Shown here: positions 44,891-57,520 of the stretch, one piece after another | How the letters are laid out: each line of letters opens with the position of its first letter | Position numbering within the stretch: position 1 is the stretch's first letter | DNA from: Coptis chinensis | Lineage: Eukaryota; Streptophyta; Magnoliopsida; Ranunculales; Ranunculaceae | DNA length: 64,000 nt | Direction of reading: 5' to 3' | Assembly: GCA_015680905.1 (NCBI GenBank) | Contig: CM027384.1 | Coordinates: 77,409,501-77,473,500, forward strand | Translations under genes and position numbers: made by a program | Notes under the pieces: model-generated | What the model was told of the DNA's origin: nothing | The model's input: only the letters and a program-made list of their open reading frames with translations | Databases searched by the model: none

Positions 44891-45616
44891 GGTTAATTTG
44901 TTTAAACCCCCCACATTTGTAAACATCACGATTCCCTCTCTCCCACCGTCTGACTTCCTATGTTGTACGGACGCGGATAATGAGGCGGCAATTCAGTTAT
45001 ATCTCAAAAAAATAGGACGCGGACGTGACAAAGGACGCGAAAATTAAATAATATTTAAAAATTTTATATAAATTGAATATTAAAAACTAAATTAAATGTA
45101 TCAATATTCATAAATTCAAAACTATTAAAGATAAATAGTCACAAAATTAAGTTTAATATTTCTTAATCAAACTTTAAAAACATGTCATAAGTCTTAACAA
45201 AAAATAAATAATAATAATAATATTATTATTTTGATTTATTTTTTTATTTTTTTTCAAAATCCGCGTCTTGACACGCCTCCATGTCGCGTCCCCACGTCCG
45301 ACGCTGTGTCCGACAATAAGTGCGTCTATGCTTTAGAGCTGACTTCCATTCCAGTTCCGTTGGTATTTCACCTAATACCAAAATTATCCCTTAACCAAGA
45401 GTATAACGGGTATTTAACAATAGTTCTTTTTCAAGTGTAAATAGGAAAAAAACAAAATATAATAACTACTCTTTTTGAGGGGTAATTTTGGAATACTAAT
45501 AAAACTAGGATAAAAATCAGACAGCGTGGGGCGTGGGGGAAAATCGTGATGTTTACAAATGTAGGGGGTTTATTATAAATTTATGACAAATATAAGGGTT
45601 TAGACAAATTAACCCT
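44891..45616. mobile_element. TIR element, possibly MULE-type MITE, with a nested palindromic segment
   Basis: The left end GGGTTAATTTGTTTAAACC is mirrored by the right end (reverse complement GGGTTAATTTGTCTAAACCC). The repeat continues inward with CACATTTGTAAACATCACGATT on both sides. Flanks TAGAATTTC (left) and TAAAATTAC (right) agree at 7 of 9 positions, consistent with an old 9-bp duplication. Inside, at about 44965-45330, GGACGCGG-rich segments form a second inverted pair, probably another insertion. No coding frame is convincing. Confidence 0.65.
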
Positions 45617-46077
45617 AAAATTACAGTGGTTACTGGTTACTACTCTTCTACACCATACGTTTCCAATAAGAAAACAAATAAATATATAATGATCGTAAAA
45701 GGTATAAAGAAGAAGAAAATAGAAAATTCTACCGTAACATTGATAATTAAGAGTCCAGTTCGTCTGGCAGGTTAGCCAGATAGTGAGTGACCCTGCATAA
45801 TGGGTCTGCTGTGACCCCCATGATTCAACCCAAAATTGTGCAAGTTGCCTTGAAATTAAAGCCTAGCCCTAGAAACGACCATATTTTATCAACATTCAAG
45901 AGTCAAGACTCCCCTCTTTTGAAGTTGGTTTGAATTGAAATGAAACAAACTGTAAACACTCATAAAGAGCAGATTCCATCTTTCAATATAAACGAAAACT
46001 CAAATCAGTCCAATAATTGGGCTCATGTGAGGCCTAGCCCATCTCTTTCCCAAACATGATCCTAGGATTCAAACATA

Positions 46078-46499
46078 GGGTGTGTTTGTTATGATGGAAA
46101 CACTATGGAAAGGAAAAGAAAATAAGAGTGATCCACCTTTTCCATAGTTTTTAAGGCGTTTGTTTACCCATGGAAAGGAAATGGGCTTTTCCATATGGAA
46201 ACAAATGGAAAAAGTTTTGTATCCTTAGTTAACCCCTGAAAATTTTGTAGAAAGGAAAGGAAAGTAAATAGATAGATAGGGACTTACTACTAATACACCC
46301 ATGACCCAACAATACAATTATTCATTTCCATAGCTTTTGCAAACAAACATGATTATTCATTTCCCCAGTTTTTACTTTCCTTTCCATAGTTTACCAAACA
46401 TATACCATTTAAAATTATTTCCTTTCCATTTTATTCCATAGTGGACCACCCATTTTATTTCTTTTCCTTTCCATGAGTTAAAATTTAACAAACACACCC
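46078..46499. mobile_element. 422-bp MITE with GGGTGTGTTTGTTA terminal inverted repeats
   Basis: Starts GGGTGTGTTTGTTA and ends TAACAAACACACCC, a perfect 14-bp inverted repeat. It is flanked by ATA on both sides (46075-46077 and 46500-46502). Internal CTATGGAAAGGAAA / TTTCCTTTCCATAG words are arranged so that much of the element can fold back. TIR form and a 3-bp duplication suggest a PIF/Harbinger-type (Tourist-like) MITE, though the duplication is usually TAA/TTA. Confidence 0.8.
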
Positions 46500-46502
46500 A
46501 TA

Positions 46503-47190
46503 ATCACTTTAAAGTCAAATAAAATTTGGAAAAGGCTTCAATTCATTGGACTTTAAGCTGGGCCTTTAGCCCAAGTACATATTGTTGGTGGACAAGTTAA
46601 GATCTTGTGCTATGTGTTATGAAACTTCTTGTCCAAAGTCCAAAAAATTAATGAATCGGGTGCACTTGTGAAACAAATCATCATATTTTTTGACATAATC
46701 ATCCAAATATAATATTTGTTTAAGCCAATAGATAGATAATCATATGGATTTTTTTTCTCCATTCAAAATTAATATAAACTAAAGTGATAAAAAATGAAAT
46801 TTTGTGACAAGAAAGAGAATGAGGGGAACTGACGAAGGTAAATTTTTTGAGTGCCCAACTTTTTTTAGGGCAGGCGTTGGGTTTTCTTTTTTTACTTTTA
46901 TTCATCTTTTTTTTTTGTTTAATTTTTTTGTGAAAATATAGACAAGATTTTTGTTATTTATTTGTTACTATTTCGGGTGTTAGTTATTTAATTTGGTAAG
47001 TTATTAGTTATTTTTTTTTTTTCTATTTCTATTTTTTTTTTTTTTTTATTATTAGAAAGAAAAATATAATTTGGATGGAATGGAATCCCTATGGAGTTAT
47101 TAAGGGAGTTTAAATAGATTTTTTGTAATTTTTACTATAATATTTTCAAGTTGAGACTTCCGCTATTTAAAGTAGAGTTTTCAAGTATAA
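46503..47190. other. AT-rich spacer with long poly-T tracts
   Basis: No gene. Homopolymer T runs at about 46900-47050. Confidence 0.5.
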
Positions 47191-47194
47191 CAAC

Positions 47195-47653
47195 TGTGAG
47201 TACCTAATATTCATGTCCAATGAATATCAGACACGTGTCCATCACCAAAAACAGTTAGCTCATACTAAACGAACTAGAGTCATTATCTCCAACACGCTAG
47301 AACGAGCGCCCAGAGCCATAACAGATAAGATCGATATGTTACACTTAGTTCATGATCAACCAGGCAACCCAAGAGACAAGTCACCTTCGGTTACACATGA
47401 GCACTAAATATCATCAATGAATAGAGCACCAAAAGTGGATCTCATTTAATTGATATTAATGGAGTACTAAAGAGAGCTATAAAGCACAAGAAGGTGACCA
47501 AAACAGAGGAGGAGAATCCGATGCTTCTTCTACACTATCCATCTTCTTCATTCATCATCGATCATAAAATCCAAACAATTAACTACGTTCGACTTGATTC
47601 TAGTTTGTCATAGAACTGGATATGTAGGCAGTTCGATCCTTCGAACTCAGTCA
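47195..47653 (+). repeat. Solo-LTR candidate
   Basis: 459 bp starting TGTGAGTACC and ending CTCAGTCA, flanked by CAAC on both sides (47191-47194 and 47654-47657). A TATAAAG lies at 47478-47484, followed by a leader-like stretch with CTTCTTCATTCATCATCG and a GGCAGTTCGATCCTTCGAAC segment typical of plant gypsy LTR R/U5. More GC-rich than its flanks. The 4-base duplication is short, so the exact ends are uncertain. Confidence 0.5.
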
Positions 47654-47659
47654 CAACAT

Positions 47660-49161
47660 CATTCTCCCAAAATTCCCTACACACGTAAGGTTCACCCAAT
47701 AAAAACTTTTACAACAACAATATGAGTTAGATTATGGAAATAGTTATCGTAAGAACTTATTAGAAAAGTTTGAAAGTAAATTTTAATTAATTTTATATTT
47801 ATTGTTTACCAGAATTATTTAATTTCACTATCACAGTAGCACTCGTCTTGGTTCTCCACTTCTCCTCTCGGTGCCACTTGAAGAGCGGTACTATATAGGA
47901 TCACAATTCAACATATAAATGTGAAAATTAGGTAGTTTATTTAAAGACTAACATAAAAATGCGGAGAAGTAAGTCTTTATTTGAAACTAAGAAATGCACC
48001 TAAAAAAAAATATCATTTCATACTCTCATGTGATTACCAATTAACATTTTTAGTGTAGTAAAGACATTTATAAACTTTGAACAAATTTATGTTCTTTCAC
48101 CAATTCTTACGTAACGGGAGCTAATCAACAACCAGTTAATTAGATCAAAGTTATTTCCTAATGATTTGTGTGAATGTTCATCCAATGATTCATATTTTGA
48201 CAGCAGTCTTTGCATTTTATAAGTGACAAAATATCACTTTCCATCTCCTATCATCGACTAATAAAGACGAACTTAATTAACTCTATTGTTATATAAAGAG
48301 CTCATCACCAAAAAAACTGCATTTGTCTTGGTCAAGTTGTTTTATGGATAGTATAATATATTCCAAAATTGCCAGTGTTATGGAAAAGGACTTGATATTG
48401 GGCTTATGTATTTTTTTTGGTAAAGATATGGGGCTTATGTTTGAAAGAGACTTGGTACAAAATGTTTACATTATCAAGAGGAATCGTGGCTTATCATCCT
48501 TTTATCACCTAGTTGTAATTGTATTTATTTTAGGAATAGCCATCTTTTTCCAACAATTGCAACTTTTTTGAGAAAAAAATATATTAAATCATAATTTGTG
48601 TGTTACAAACAATACATTCAACGATCTTAGTTCGGATTCAATGGCTATGTTAACCAATACATGCCCACTTGGTTTAAATCACACCATGAGCTATGGGCCG
48701 ATTTCATACCCAAGGTTCATCAATTCATGTTGCCACCTAATGTTGCCATGGGCAACGCTGAGAGCGTGCAATAGGTGCGATTGCACAGGGTCCCATGTAT
48801 TTAGGGGGCATATTTTGCTAGCCTACATATATTACCACATAGAATAAAATTAATGAGAAGGTAAAAAGTTTCATATAATATAGCATCTAAACTCTCGAAA
48901 TAGTTTCTTTCTTTTAATATTCGTGTTTGATCTCCACAAAATTAGGAATTCGATTTTGTTTTACACATTTACACTATTTAATCAAATAAGCTAATAAATT
49001 AATAAAATAAAATAGGAAAATGATCAAATTGTTACAATTAACTAGTTTTAGAGAGAATACTACACTAACTAATTAGAAGAACAATGGAGAGAGAGAAAGA
49101 GATCTTAATGATGTTTGTCCGTACTCCGTAGTAAATGACAGAATGTTTTTTTTTATATATA
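47660..49161. other. Gene-free intergenic DNA
   Basis: Short open frames at 48323-48571 and 48596-48847 have no recognisable product. The latter covers a slightly GC-richer stretch (48600-48830) that may be an old repeat remnant. Confidence 0.45.
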
Positions 49162-50112
49162 CTAGCATTTTGGGCACGCTTGATGAGCGTGAAATTTATT
49201 CTGGCATCCACGCGCGATGCACATGTTTGTTTTTCGTTCTTATTTTATAATACTTATCTAAAACGATGAGTGTGAAATTTATTCTGGCACGCTCGATGCG
49301 CCTGTTTTTTTTTTTTTTACGTACTTAGTTTATGCTAACTATCCAAACCGAAATCAATCAGATTAATAAAAAACCCTGATTCCAAAATTCAAATTTGAAT
49401 CGATCATAAAAAATTAAATTCCTAACCCGATTTGTTGCTCTAGATGTAAAGAGATCTCACTAACACACTAATTTAGACTGAATATGTTAATTTGTCGGGA
49501 TAAAAAAAATAATAATAAAATAAAACGTGCGATATGATGCGCATGTTTTTTTTCGCTATTATTTTATACTACATTTTCGAAACCGAAATCAATCGGGATA
49601 ATAAAAAACTCCGAATCCAAAATTCAAATTCGAATCAAACATAAAAATCTAAATTTCCGACCCGATTTGTTGTTATAGATGTAAAGAGGTCCAACTAACA
49701 CACTAATTTTGACTAATTGTATTAAATTTACCGGGACTATTAAAAAAAAAACAACAAAAAAATGGTAGGAACTGTAATATTGGTGTTTTTGGAAAATTTT
49801 GGAATGTTATTTTTTTTGTCAAACTTGGTCAATTGTCCAAACCAGGTCAACTGTCTTAACCGGGTCAGACTTGTCCAAAAAATTCTGATGTGATGGTGAC
49901 AACTCAATCAATTCATTTACATTTACACCCCTACAAAAAAGACAAAATAACAATAAAACAAAGATGACATGAACCGTAATATCGGTATGTGGCAAGGATA
50001 AAACAAAATGGCATGAACCGTAATATCAATATTTGGCAAGGGACAAATCTGGGGAAAAAAAATCCGATGGAAAAGCTACTGTCCAGGGAGAGTTTTGTTT
50101 ACAAGATAAAGA
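49162..50112 (-). mobile_element. Non-autonomous Helitron-like element (about 950 bp) with internal duplication
   Basis: Read on the minus strand, the 3' end is a hairpin CACGCT-CATCA-AGCGTG, then CCCAAAATG and CTAG, followed by host T (49161). The 5' end is TCTTTATCTTGTAAAC preceded by host A (50112/50113). Internally a block with CCGAAATCAATC..GATAATAAAAAAC occurs twice, about 233 bp apart (49348 and 49581), along with repeats of the terminal GCACGCTCGATGCGC-like motif. No coding capacity. It shares the AAAATGGCATGAACCGTAAT region with the GPAT-intron element. Confidence 0.6.
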
Positions 50113-52024
50113 TAATTAGGTAATCTCGATTCTTTTTATATATAACTAGTTAACCTCATCGTCAAGATATGTTACAAGAATAGAAACAAATGAGGAGGTA
50201 CCTCATATGGAATTGAGGCCCACACTTTTCATAACACAAATTTATATTATCTTTTGAGGATGTCTAGGGCGCGCACACTAGGGCCTTTGGACAGTACTCT
50301 TTGTAACAATACACCAGTACTCTTTGCCTATATGAATGGCCCAGACTCAATTTTTTATTCTCTACTTTTTTTCTCTCTCCTGCACTAGATTTATTCTGAT
50401 TTTTTACTTTTCCAAAATATCAAAAACACAAATTGGATAACGCGTATTTGTAAAAGGCCCATTTTTCCTCTTATCCACAGGGCTCATTCAATCTCAGCGC
50501 CGCCCCCAAAACAAATGGTTGGACCACTCTGAATTGATTACCTTAGTACACATTTTTTTTTTCCGATAATCGTACACTTCCCACATTACATTACTTGTAT
50601 AGTTGTATGCTTGTATCATCATCGTTAAAAAGGACATTATATAACTTGTTCAAATGTCCAATGACGTGTGACATACATAATATCCATGCAGGTTGTTCAA
50701 TATATGACAAAATGTAGTGGTGTGAATGTGTAATTGTCTGAATGGCGGATACAGATCTCACGCGTAAGAAAATTACTAAATGTGGGTGGAGATTCTCAAT
50801 CTACAAGAAAGTGGTGAAATGAAGAATAATTTTGGGATGAGGGAGGGTTCTTTCAAATATTTTTGTATATACCGCCCACGTTTACAGTTTTATCTTCTTT
50901 TTATATACTTTGTTTAATAGTACCTACTCATTGATCATATAAAATGAAATAATGCTGGTAAAGTAATTCTATCAGCTGATGTTCGTTACTGGCCGTGTTT
51001 ATTTATAGGGCACCATTTTTTATAATCAAAATGTTTGTATTTGAAGGAAAGGACAAATATAAGTAGACATTCCATTTTGAAAATTGAGTATCAAAGAGAG
51101 CCTGTAGCGATTGGAGTTTAGCTTGGGGACCATTACTAATGTTAGGCATACCTACTTAGGATTTTGGTTCTGAAAACGATATCGGATGTTCTACTCCACA
51201 AGCTTACGCAACATTTACGTACATCTCACGATAAGGGCATCTACGTGCCCTTTCCCAATAAACCAAAATGAGGTGAAAATTTGCAAAGTGTATATCCAAA
51301 ATTTTGCAATGGAAATTTCAAGTATCACAAGTTTTGCACGACATCTTGGAGGATACTGATATTTAGGACTGAAACAACACCTTGTACTAACAGTGAGGTA
51401 AATGATATAATTCTATTAGGCTTAAGATAGGTAAATCAATACAATTTATGTAATTTGCGTTACATCAAATCAACGTCTGTAAAGTCTTAACACTTAAAGC
51501 GCATTGCCATGCCCAACTAATATATACTTAATTCAAATTTCTTTATTATTTCTCTTTTTGGTCAGCAAGACTTAAATCAATTGCACATGCATGCGCTCCG
51601 ATAAAACTTTTAACATCTTCATAATATATATAAGTTCTTCTTAGTTTTTTATTCCACAACTTCATACTGAAATCCACGAGATGGTATGGTGGTATTTATT
51701 TCATCCCATTTCGAATGCTTCAGTTGGTTATATATTCATTGCTCCTTTTTTTAATGTGGGAGTTTTAATTTTTCGATTTAGATTTACAACGATGTGAATT
51801 GGTAATGAAGTAGTTGAAGTTTCCATGAATTTTTTGATCTTGTGATTTTCCAATATGACCTCTTGCTAGCTAATTTAGAGTGATTTTTCTTCATTGCCAC
51901 TCCAATTTAAGTGTCTTGTACGGTATGGGTAAGAAAGAGGGAAGAGGAAGATACGGATGAGGTGTGCCTTTATTAAAATAAGGGCAGGATAGATAATGTA
52001 CAATTTTTAGGGTGGTGAAATTTA
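50113..52024. other. Gene-free intergenic DNA
   Basis: No gene or element end was recognised across this 1.9-kb stretch. Confidence 0.45.
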
Positions 52025-52025
52025 T

Positions 52026-52579
52026 TGTTAGTAATTCGGGATACGGCAAAAATTTGATACGGAAAATAATTCAAGAATTATTCGGTGACTCAAAAATACG
52101 ATATAGTCAAAAATTCGCAATACGGCAATTATGCAGTGTTTAATTAATACGTGTTTTAAACATTTAGTTGCAAAAATTCAAAAGTCAAATATTTGTGATA
52201 ATTATGTTAGTAAATATTAATAATAGTTGTCATTCTTTACAACATAACAAATATATTCAAGCAATTTAGGTACAAAAACATTGAAACTAGCTAATTGAAT
52301 GGTCCACATAGGTATATTTATTTATTTGTTTTCGGATTAAAATTACATTTCAAATTTGGGGACTTAAAGTAATAGTGAGGACATAAAGTACATAAAAAAT
52401 AACAAAAGTGCAACTGTTTGTTTTTTTTTTTTTTTTTTTTGAAAAATTCACTAAAAATCGTATTATACGTTTCAAGGTAAAAAAACACAAATTATTTCGA
52501 ATCTTTCAAACATTTGGAAGTATTAAACGCTTGACTGTTTAAAAATTCGATTCATGAATAATTCGGCGAATTACTAACA
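52026..52579. mobile_element. TIR element of about 550 bp, unclassified
   Basis: Starts TGTTAGTAATTCGG and ends CGAATTACTAACA (13 of the outer bases pair). Internal AATTATTCGG/CGGATAC words also occur in both halves. Includes a poly-T tract at about 52420-52440. Flanks do not give a clear target duplication, so the superfamily is undecided. Confidence 0.5.
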
Positions 52580-53163
52580 AAAGTAAAATTATATATGTCA
52601 GCAGCATGAGAATATATATTATCATAATGAATGCAAATTAAATAACTAATTATAATGAGGTGCCAAGATTAGTACATTTATTGCAAGTAGGAAAAGGGAA
52701 TTTTTTGCTAAATTCAACGACGAAGAATCAGATGTGAGAATTAGGTGGAGGTCTTATTATAAAGTTGTGTCGATAATCAAAGAGAAACCTTGTGCAGGTC
52801 GACAGTCGCACACGAAAAATAAGATTCAATTGGAATAGTATCTAAACCAAATCTTATCTAGTAACTGAAAAAGCGGGTGCACACCGGCATTCCTCTTTCA
52901 TCAAAAAAAAAAAAAAAAAAAATCTCAACAAAAGTCAAATAGTGATGACAACGAATGTTCCTTCACTAACAACCAGCAGTTTAAAACCCCATTAAACATT
53001 CACCAATTCCTTGTAAAAACTTGTCACTCATACCAAGTCTCTCTTCTCCTCGTTGGGCTACCAAGAAACAAGAAAACGAGCTCAACTCTTAAACAAAACT
53101 AAACTCATTCAAACTTGAACCATGACCCGACATCGTTGAGGTAGTGTCTGAAAATAACAAGTT
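52580..53163 (+). other. Upstream region of the GT64 gene
   Basis: Contains an A-run at about 52904-52922 and a CT-rich leader-like stretch at 53035-53050 (CTCTCTTCTCCTCG). It probably holds the promoter and 5' leader; no clear TATA box was chosen. Confidence 0.4.
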
Positions 53164-56100
53164 ATGGGGATGAGAGGAGGAAGTGGGGGTGGGGGTGGTG
53201 GGGGTGGGTTGATTAATAGCCGTAGGATTCTTCAAAAGTTTCGTCAACTTGTTATATTCACTACTGGATCTGTTAAGCTTAAGCTGATTCTTTTTTTATG
53301 TATTTTGTTTACACTCTTTCTGTTTGCTGCTCGGGCTGCTTCTTTAATGGGATGGAAATATCAAAGCTATAATACTTCTCTTTCTGTTTCAAGGTTAGAT
53401 CTTTGCTTTTTAATAACTAGTTTGATTTAATTGTGAGTAATATATATGTTTTTGTTTAATTTAATGTGCATAGGAAATGGTATTGAATTCGCTCATTGAA
53501 GTTGCCCACACATAATATGAAATCAATTTTGTATTTACAAATTGTTTTTAGGTGATATTAAGGGTATTGCGTTTGAATTCGAGTAAAGGATCCTAGATTG
53601 CAATCGGATTTTTGAGGATTATTGGTTGATTAATAGACGTTTACTATTTCTGTTTTGATAACATGATCGGTTGCACTTGGTGCAAAGTAAAAGATTGACT
53701 AATTATGGTCAGTATCCATAATTTAGTCCAAAGCCAACACGGATTTGATTGTGCTTTTTTGTAATTAGTGGCAGTAAAACACCAACCAGATTTGCAGTCG
53801 CTTTTGGTAGTGAGACAATTAAATCCCTTTCAATCAGAAGCTTCATTCGTCAACAAGTATTTTCTGTTTGTTTGTATAACAAGTGCAGCCGTTGAGAATA
53901 AAATGTTCCTAGCTTTTGCAGTCACTAAATTGTCGATTCAAAGAATGCTTGCTCCTCATTTCTGTTAAGGATACACACATGTCATGTGTTTCCCTAACAA
54001 TTTCTCCTTAATAGCAATTTATAAGCGCTGCTACACAGTCCCAAACCTTAGTCTGGCCAATAGTTCTCTTACATTCTAAAGACTAACTATATTATAGTAT
54101 ACTGAACGTGATTTCTTGATTGGCTAGTTTATGGCGTTTCCAATGTATCTGTCTATACAGGAAAGGATACACTATCTTGATGAATACATGGAAAAGAGAA
54201 GATCTTTTAAAGAAGTCTATAACGCACTATTCGTCCTGCGCTGAGCTTGAGGCTATACGTATTGTCTGGAGTGAGCCTAATCCTCCATCAAAATCTCTTC
54301 GTAATTTTTTACGCGAAGTTGTACAGACAACCTCTAGAAACGGTCGAGAACTCGAACTGAAGTTCAATTTCAATAAGGAGGACAGTTTAAATAATAGATT
54401 CAAGGAAATTAAGGATTTGAAGACGGATGCCATCTTTTCAATTGATGACGATGTCATATTTCCTTGTACCTCAGTGGAATTTGCTTTCCATGTTTGGCAG
54501 AGTGCCCAAGATACTATGGTCGGATTTGTACCACGCGTTCATTGGGTGGATCAACCGGTATGACTTTGGTCTACTGTCTTAATATTTTTCTCCTGCCTGT
54601 TTATTACTTTTGCTGGTTTTGCACAAGTTCTTAGCACATTTTGCTTGTCCGTGTATAAGTTCTTTTCATTTGTGTGGTTGTTGTTGAGATGCTTAGTTTA
54701 GTCTGACATGGGATGTTTAAAGACTTGCAGTATGGTTAAATGTTCCTCGGCATATTATGAATTTATCTAACTAAATAAAAAATTAATTTGCTAAAACTAT
54801 TGATCTTCAATGACTTCTAGCAGAAACAGCAATATATTTATGGAGGCTGGTGGTCTGTTTGGTGGATGGGTACATACAGTATGGTGCTTTCAAAGGCAGC
54901 CTTCTTCAACAAGAAATATCTTGATTTGTACACTAACCAAATGCCAGCGTCAATCCGGGATTACATAACAGAAAACAGGTTTTGACTTTTGTTTGCATCA
55001 AAGGATCTGTGTATGTTTTCCAAAGGTTTGTGTGCCCGCTTTTTACGTGTAGCTTTATTTCTCCCAATGCCAGGAACTGCGAGGATATTGCAATGTCTTT
55101 CCTTGTTGCAAATGCAACAGGTGCTCCCCCAATATGGGTGAAAGGTAAGTGCTAGAGGTCTCTTTTTCTCGTCTCACTGAACCTTAAGATTTACATGTGG
55201 CCTCAAGTTAGGTGCAATTATAATCCTGTTTGAAATTGGTTGCTTTTGTTTTATAAGGTAATGCATCCTTTTCAGAAATTACATTGATTTTGCTTGTTGT
55301 GTCAGCGTTTGCATGTTTTGTTGGTTGTCCCCAAACTAAAAAACATAAAGTTATCCTGCCTATCGTCCAATACTGTCCCAATTAACCCATGTCATGTTTC
55401 TTCTTCTTCTTGACCCCTGATTTGTTTTTTCTCGTGATCCTCTGAGATAATTCAACAACTCTCATGTTGCCCAAGCTAGAGCTGGCCTTGAGGCTAGAGC
55501 TACGATCTAGGGGATTAATTGCTGATATTCTGATTAGTTATTTTGGTCTGGAGATCTTAAAAGTAGGTCTCTTTGAGCGAGAGTCCTTGTTTAGTTTGTG
55601 CCACCCCTTCTACTTCAATATATCTCCTACTACTTCACTCAATGGCACACAGATTTAAGATTTGGTTTTGTAAAAGAATATAGGAACTCGTAGTTGCTTG
55701 ACTGATTGATTGTCGTGATTGGATGGGAAGAACCTGGAGTGTTTTTCAGCTGTGTGTCTTCCTCATCTTCTTAGTCTCTGTTTCTGTTTTTGTTTGCACA
55801 TATATATTTAAGTCTTTATTATTAACTAAAAACTTATTGGTTCTGAGCTTTACGTTGATCACCGGAGTGTAGCATGGATAAATAAAAAAACCAAACTAAT
55901 CTTGTTTCTTTGGATTTCAGATGTACTCTGAATACTCTTGAAAGATCCAAATTTCCCTTACTCAGTTACTCATAGAGGTTTATTTTTCGTGTATAAAAGT
56001 TGAAACATGTAAGTAGCTCACATAACTCAGCACAGCTTTTGGGATGTTACCTACTCTGTAGAGCTTATCGTAGTGTAAATGGCCTTGGTTATAGCCTAGA

Positions 56101-56451
56101 TTCCTGAAACCATTTTCAACTGATTCTATGTATATACTTGTAACTTTTTAATCCCTCGAACTTGTTGAGCAGGACCATAAATTGCGTGTCTTATAACTAT
56201 CATTCTATATAAAATCTATTAGATTGCAAAAGCATTGAAATATACAGAGGAAGTTGATGTGCTGGCGATGTCTTCCCTTTACCATTGCAGGTAAAATTTT
56301 TGAGATCGGCTCAACCGGAATCAGTAGCTTAGGTGGTCACACTGAGAAGAGATCTGAATGTGTCAACAAATTTGTTGCAGAGTTTGGGTACATGCCATTG
56401 GTATCAACCACTGTCAAGGCTGTAGATAGCCGAAACGTGTGGTTTTGGTGA
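53164..56451 (+). CDS. Glycosyltransferase family 64 (EPC1/GMT1-like), intact five-exon gene
   Basis: A Golgi type II membrane glycosyltransferase with the exostosin C-terminal (GT64) fold. Plant relatives transfer mannose or related sugars to glycosyl inositol phosphorylceramides. Exons 53164-53393, 54161-54557, 54824-54978, 55074-55144 and 56291-56451 all have GT/AG borders and matching phases, and encode 337 residues, the usual size for the short plant GT64 proteins. A Gly-rich cytoplasmic tail is followed by a signal anchor at about residues 38-60 (LKLILFLCILFTLFLFAARA). The catalytic domain starts KGYTILMNTWKRED. The metal-binding motif is SIDDDVIFP. Conserved later blocks are GGWWSVWWMGTYSMVLSKAA, NCEDIAMSFLVANATGAPP and IGSTGISSLGGHTEKR; it ends VDSRNVWFW. 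The start is the first of two close ATGs. No defects. Assignment within GT64 (EPC1/GMT1 versus its close paralog) is not decided. Confidence 0.93.
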
Positions 56452-57244
56452 TTGATGAATATTCCACGTAATATTTTTTTTTTCCGAGTGATCTGTCACT
56501 CTCTTCTTGTATCATTTAAAAAAAAATGTGTTTTTAATTCTTTATATATTTTGAAGTCCTTGAGGTGTTATTCGCTGAGATCAGATATTTTGTTCTTCTG
56601 AATCATACCACACCGATGCAAGGTCGATGAGGAGCAGAGGGTTGCCAATCAGTCCAAGATAAATTCACGAGTGAAAAGTGAAAGTATTCTTTGTATTTGC
56701 TGCTTTTAATTTTTATGTTAGTAGTAGACTAGTGGTTGGCTTACATGGTTACGACCTACGACTAGCTTAAGAGGTTTGTGCATTCAGAAAGTAGAAACGT
56801 TTTCCATACTAAATTATACAAAGGAAGAAGACAAGCGCCCAAAAAATTGTGCGTGAGTCATCTCATCGTTTCTGAAGGGCAAAACCAGTCCTCTCATCAG
56901 AGCTAACAGTCACATCATTGTTGTCCACTTTCTACCGTCTCTCTTAAGAAACTCAACTGACGCATGGAAAAATAGGGCGCGACTGTCACACATGACCCAG
57001 CACAATTTTTTTACTAAGTCAAATTTTATTGGTTGGGGTGGGGATTTTGGAATCCCGATAAATTTAAAAACCGAAATTCATTAAATTTCGACCCTATTAT
57101 ATTTGAAATTTTGAATGATTTTGGAATATTCAATATTTCAATTTTATATTCGGAATTCTGGTTTTTTTAAAATCTGAAATATTGGGTAGTTTGCTTTTTT
57201 AGAATTTTGAAGTTTCATTGAATCCAAATTTCAGTTTTATGAAC
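56452..57244. other. 3' flank of the GT64 gene and intergenic DNA
   Basis: No gene. 57040-57240 is a degenerate AATTTTGGAATATT-rich stretch resembling 43670-43790. Confidence 0.45.
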
Positions 57245-57520
57245 ACTAGTTCCACATTATCAATCTTGCACTAAAAAAAATAAATACATCAATATTTTAG
57301 CTTTGAATGATTTTGGAATATTTAATATTTCAATTTTATATTCGAATTAAAATTGTTAAAACCAGTTTATGTACCAACGCATTTTTTTGATATTTTCAGT
57401 TTTTATTTCGGACGGTAGAACTTGTCCCGTGCATTTCAGTTTTTTATTATAGCATTCAAACATTGAAACATTGAAATGGCTAAATTTGACCCGTTTAAAA
57501 AATTCAAGAAAAGATGATGA

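Noticed and set aside
53768-53968. Open frame in the first GT64 intron
   Set aside because: It lies wholly within an intron with good GT/AG borders and has no recognised motif.
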